This document shows positions 5,008 through 5,492 of a DNA stretch of 5,492 bases, piece by piece (within the stretch, counting starts at the first letter, position 1; every line of letters begins with the position of its first letter). The notes under the pieces are model-generated. The model saw only the letters and a list, made by a program, of their open reading frames with translations. It had not been told where the DNA came from and searched no databases. This DNA comes from Actinomycetota bacterium (GTDB taxonomy: Bacteria; Actinomycetota; Thermoleophilia; Gaiellales; Gaiellaceae): NCBI GenBank assembly GCA_005883365.1, contig VAXA01000281.1:1-5492 (forward strand), read 5' to 3'. Position numbers and translations under genes: made by a program.

Positions 5008-5492
5008 AGCCCTTGTCGTCGCGGCCGGCAGCCTCGTCTCGGGGCTCGTCCTCGCCTACCTGCTGCGGCGGGCGCCCACCGTCTGGATCCAGCTCGCAGG
5101 GCTCGCCCTGATCGCGGTCTGTGTGCCGCTCACCGCCGTCCTGCTGTCGGGCTGGGTGATGTTCCACATGGGGGCGGACGAGAAGATCCTCGCCGTCGCC
5201 GCCGGGTCGGCGACCGCAGCGGTGTTCGCGGCACTGGTGCTCGCACGGTCGATCACGGCGTCGCTGCGGCGCGTGGGGGCCGCCTCCCATTCACTCGCGG
5301 CCGGCGAGCTGTCCGCGCGGGCCCCGGTCGACGGCGCTCGCGAGATCGGGGAGCTCGCCGATTCGTTCAACGCGATGGCCGCGGGGCTCGAGCAGCTCTT
5401 CGACGCGCGCCGGGAGCTGGTCGCCTGGGCGAGTCACGACCTCCGCGCTCCGATCGCGTCGATGCAGGCCATGCTCGAGGCAATCGAGGACG
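4997..5492 (+). CDS. Membrane sensor histidine kinase, 3' partial (window edge)
   Basis: The first 165 residues of a sensor kinase whose catalytic ATPase domain lies beyond the window. Three hydrophobic segments are visible, about 2-23, 31-55 and 64-83, with only short loops between them and no extracytoplasmic sensor domain. A HAMP-like linker follows (about 84-136: RSITASLRRVG, then GELSARAPVDGAREIGELADSFNAMAAGL). The H-box WASHDLRAPIASMQAMLEAIED has phosphoacceptor His147. The ATG at 4997 is preferred: the ATG at 4980 opens another frame that stops after six codons, and no nearby upstream start is in frame. The 13-nt gap to the regulator gene and its same-operon position make the two a cognate pair. 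The lack of a sensor domain suggests sensing within the membrane, through the short MGADEK loop (58-63), or through a partner such as the encoded cytochrome; that is inference. Confidence 0.9.
   Translation, partial: MIQLALVVAAGSLVSGLVLAYLLRRAPTVWIQLAGLALIAVCVPLTAVLLSGWVMFHMGADEKILAVAAGSATAAVFAALVLARSITASLRRVGAASHSLAAGELSARAPVDGAREIGELADSFNAMAAGLEQLFDARRELVAWASHDLRAPIASMQAMLEAIED

Overview
The window is high-GC, densely packed, single-strand coding DNA. Every gene is on the + strand, neighbouring genes touch or overlap by 1-26 nt, GTG starts are common and wobble positions are almost all G/C. This suggests a high-GC actinobacterium. The combination of a PuuD-type hydrolase, an aldehyde dehydrogenase and an SDR of this particular type would fit Thermoleophilia or a related lineage, but that placement is inference, not proof.

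Region 1 (1-2444) is the downstream end of a catabolic operon. It holds the C-terminal part of a class I glutamine-amidotransferase-like hydrolase (gamma-glutamyl-GABA hydrolase, PuuD family), a complete NAD(P)-dependent aldehyde dehydrogenase and a complete classical short-chain dehydrogenase. The three genes are translationally coupled (GTGA and TGATG junctions). The set fits a gamma-glutamylated amine pathway (putrescine or another mono-/diamine): the aldehyde is oxidised to the acid and the gamma-glutamyl group is then hydrolysed off. The SDR substrate is unknown.

Region 2 (2445-2545) is the only non-coding gap of any size. It carries three similar hexamers spaced exactly 11 bp apart (2455-2482), which looks like an OmpR-family response-regulator binding array. 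A strong Shine-Dalgarno sequence follows, before the next gene.

Region 3 (2546-5492, running off the end) looks like one five-gene operon: a small exported CHRD-like protein rich in His and Met, a Tat-exported sulfite-oxidase-fold molybdopterin oxidoreductase, a four-helix b-type cytochrome of the formate dehydrogenase gamma / cytochrome b561 type, an OmpR/PhoB response regulator and a membrane histidine kinase truncated by the window edge. The likely logic is that the cytochrome exchanges electrons between the membrane quinone pool and the extracytoplasmic molybdoenzyme. The two-component pair would control the operon through the 11-bp repeats. The layout is analogous to, but not the same as, the enterobacterial HprRS-MsrPQ arrangement.

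The response regulator/kinase junction carries a 17-bp tandem duplication. It creates a six-codon mini-ORF that overlaps both neighbours through ATGA junctions. No RNA gene, mobile element, CRISPR array or convincing intrinsic terminator was seen.
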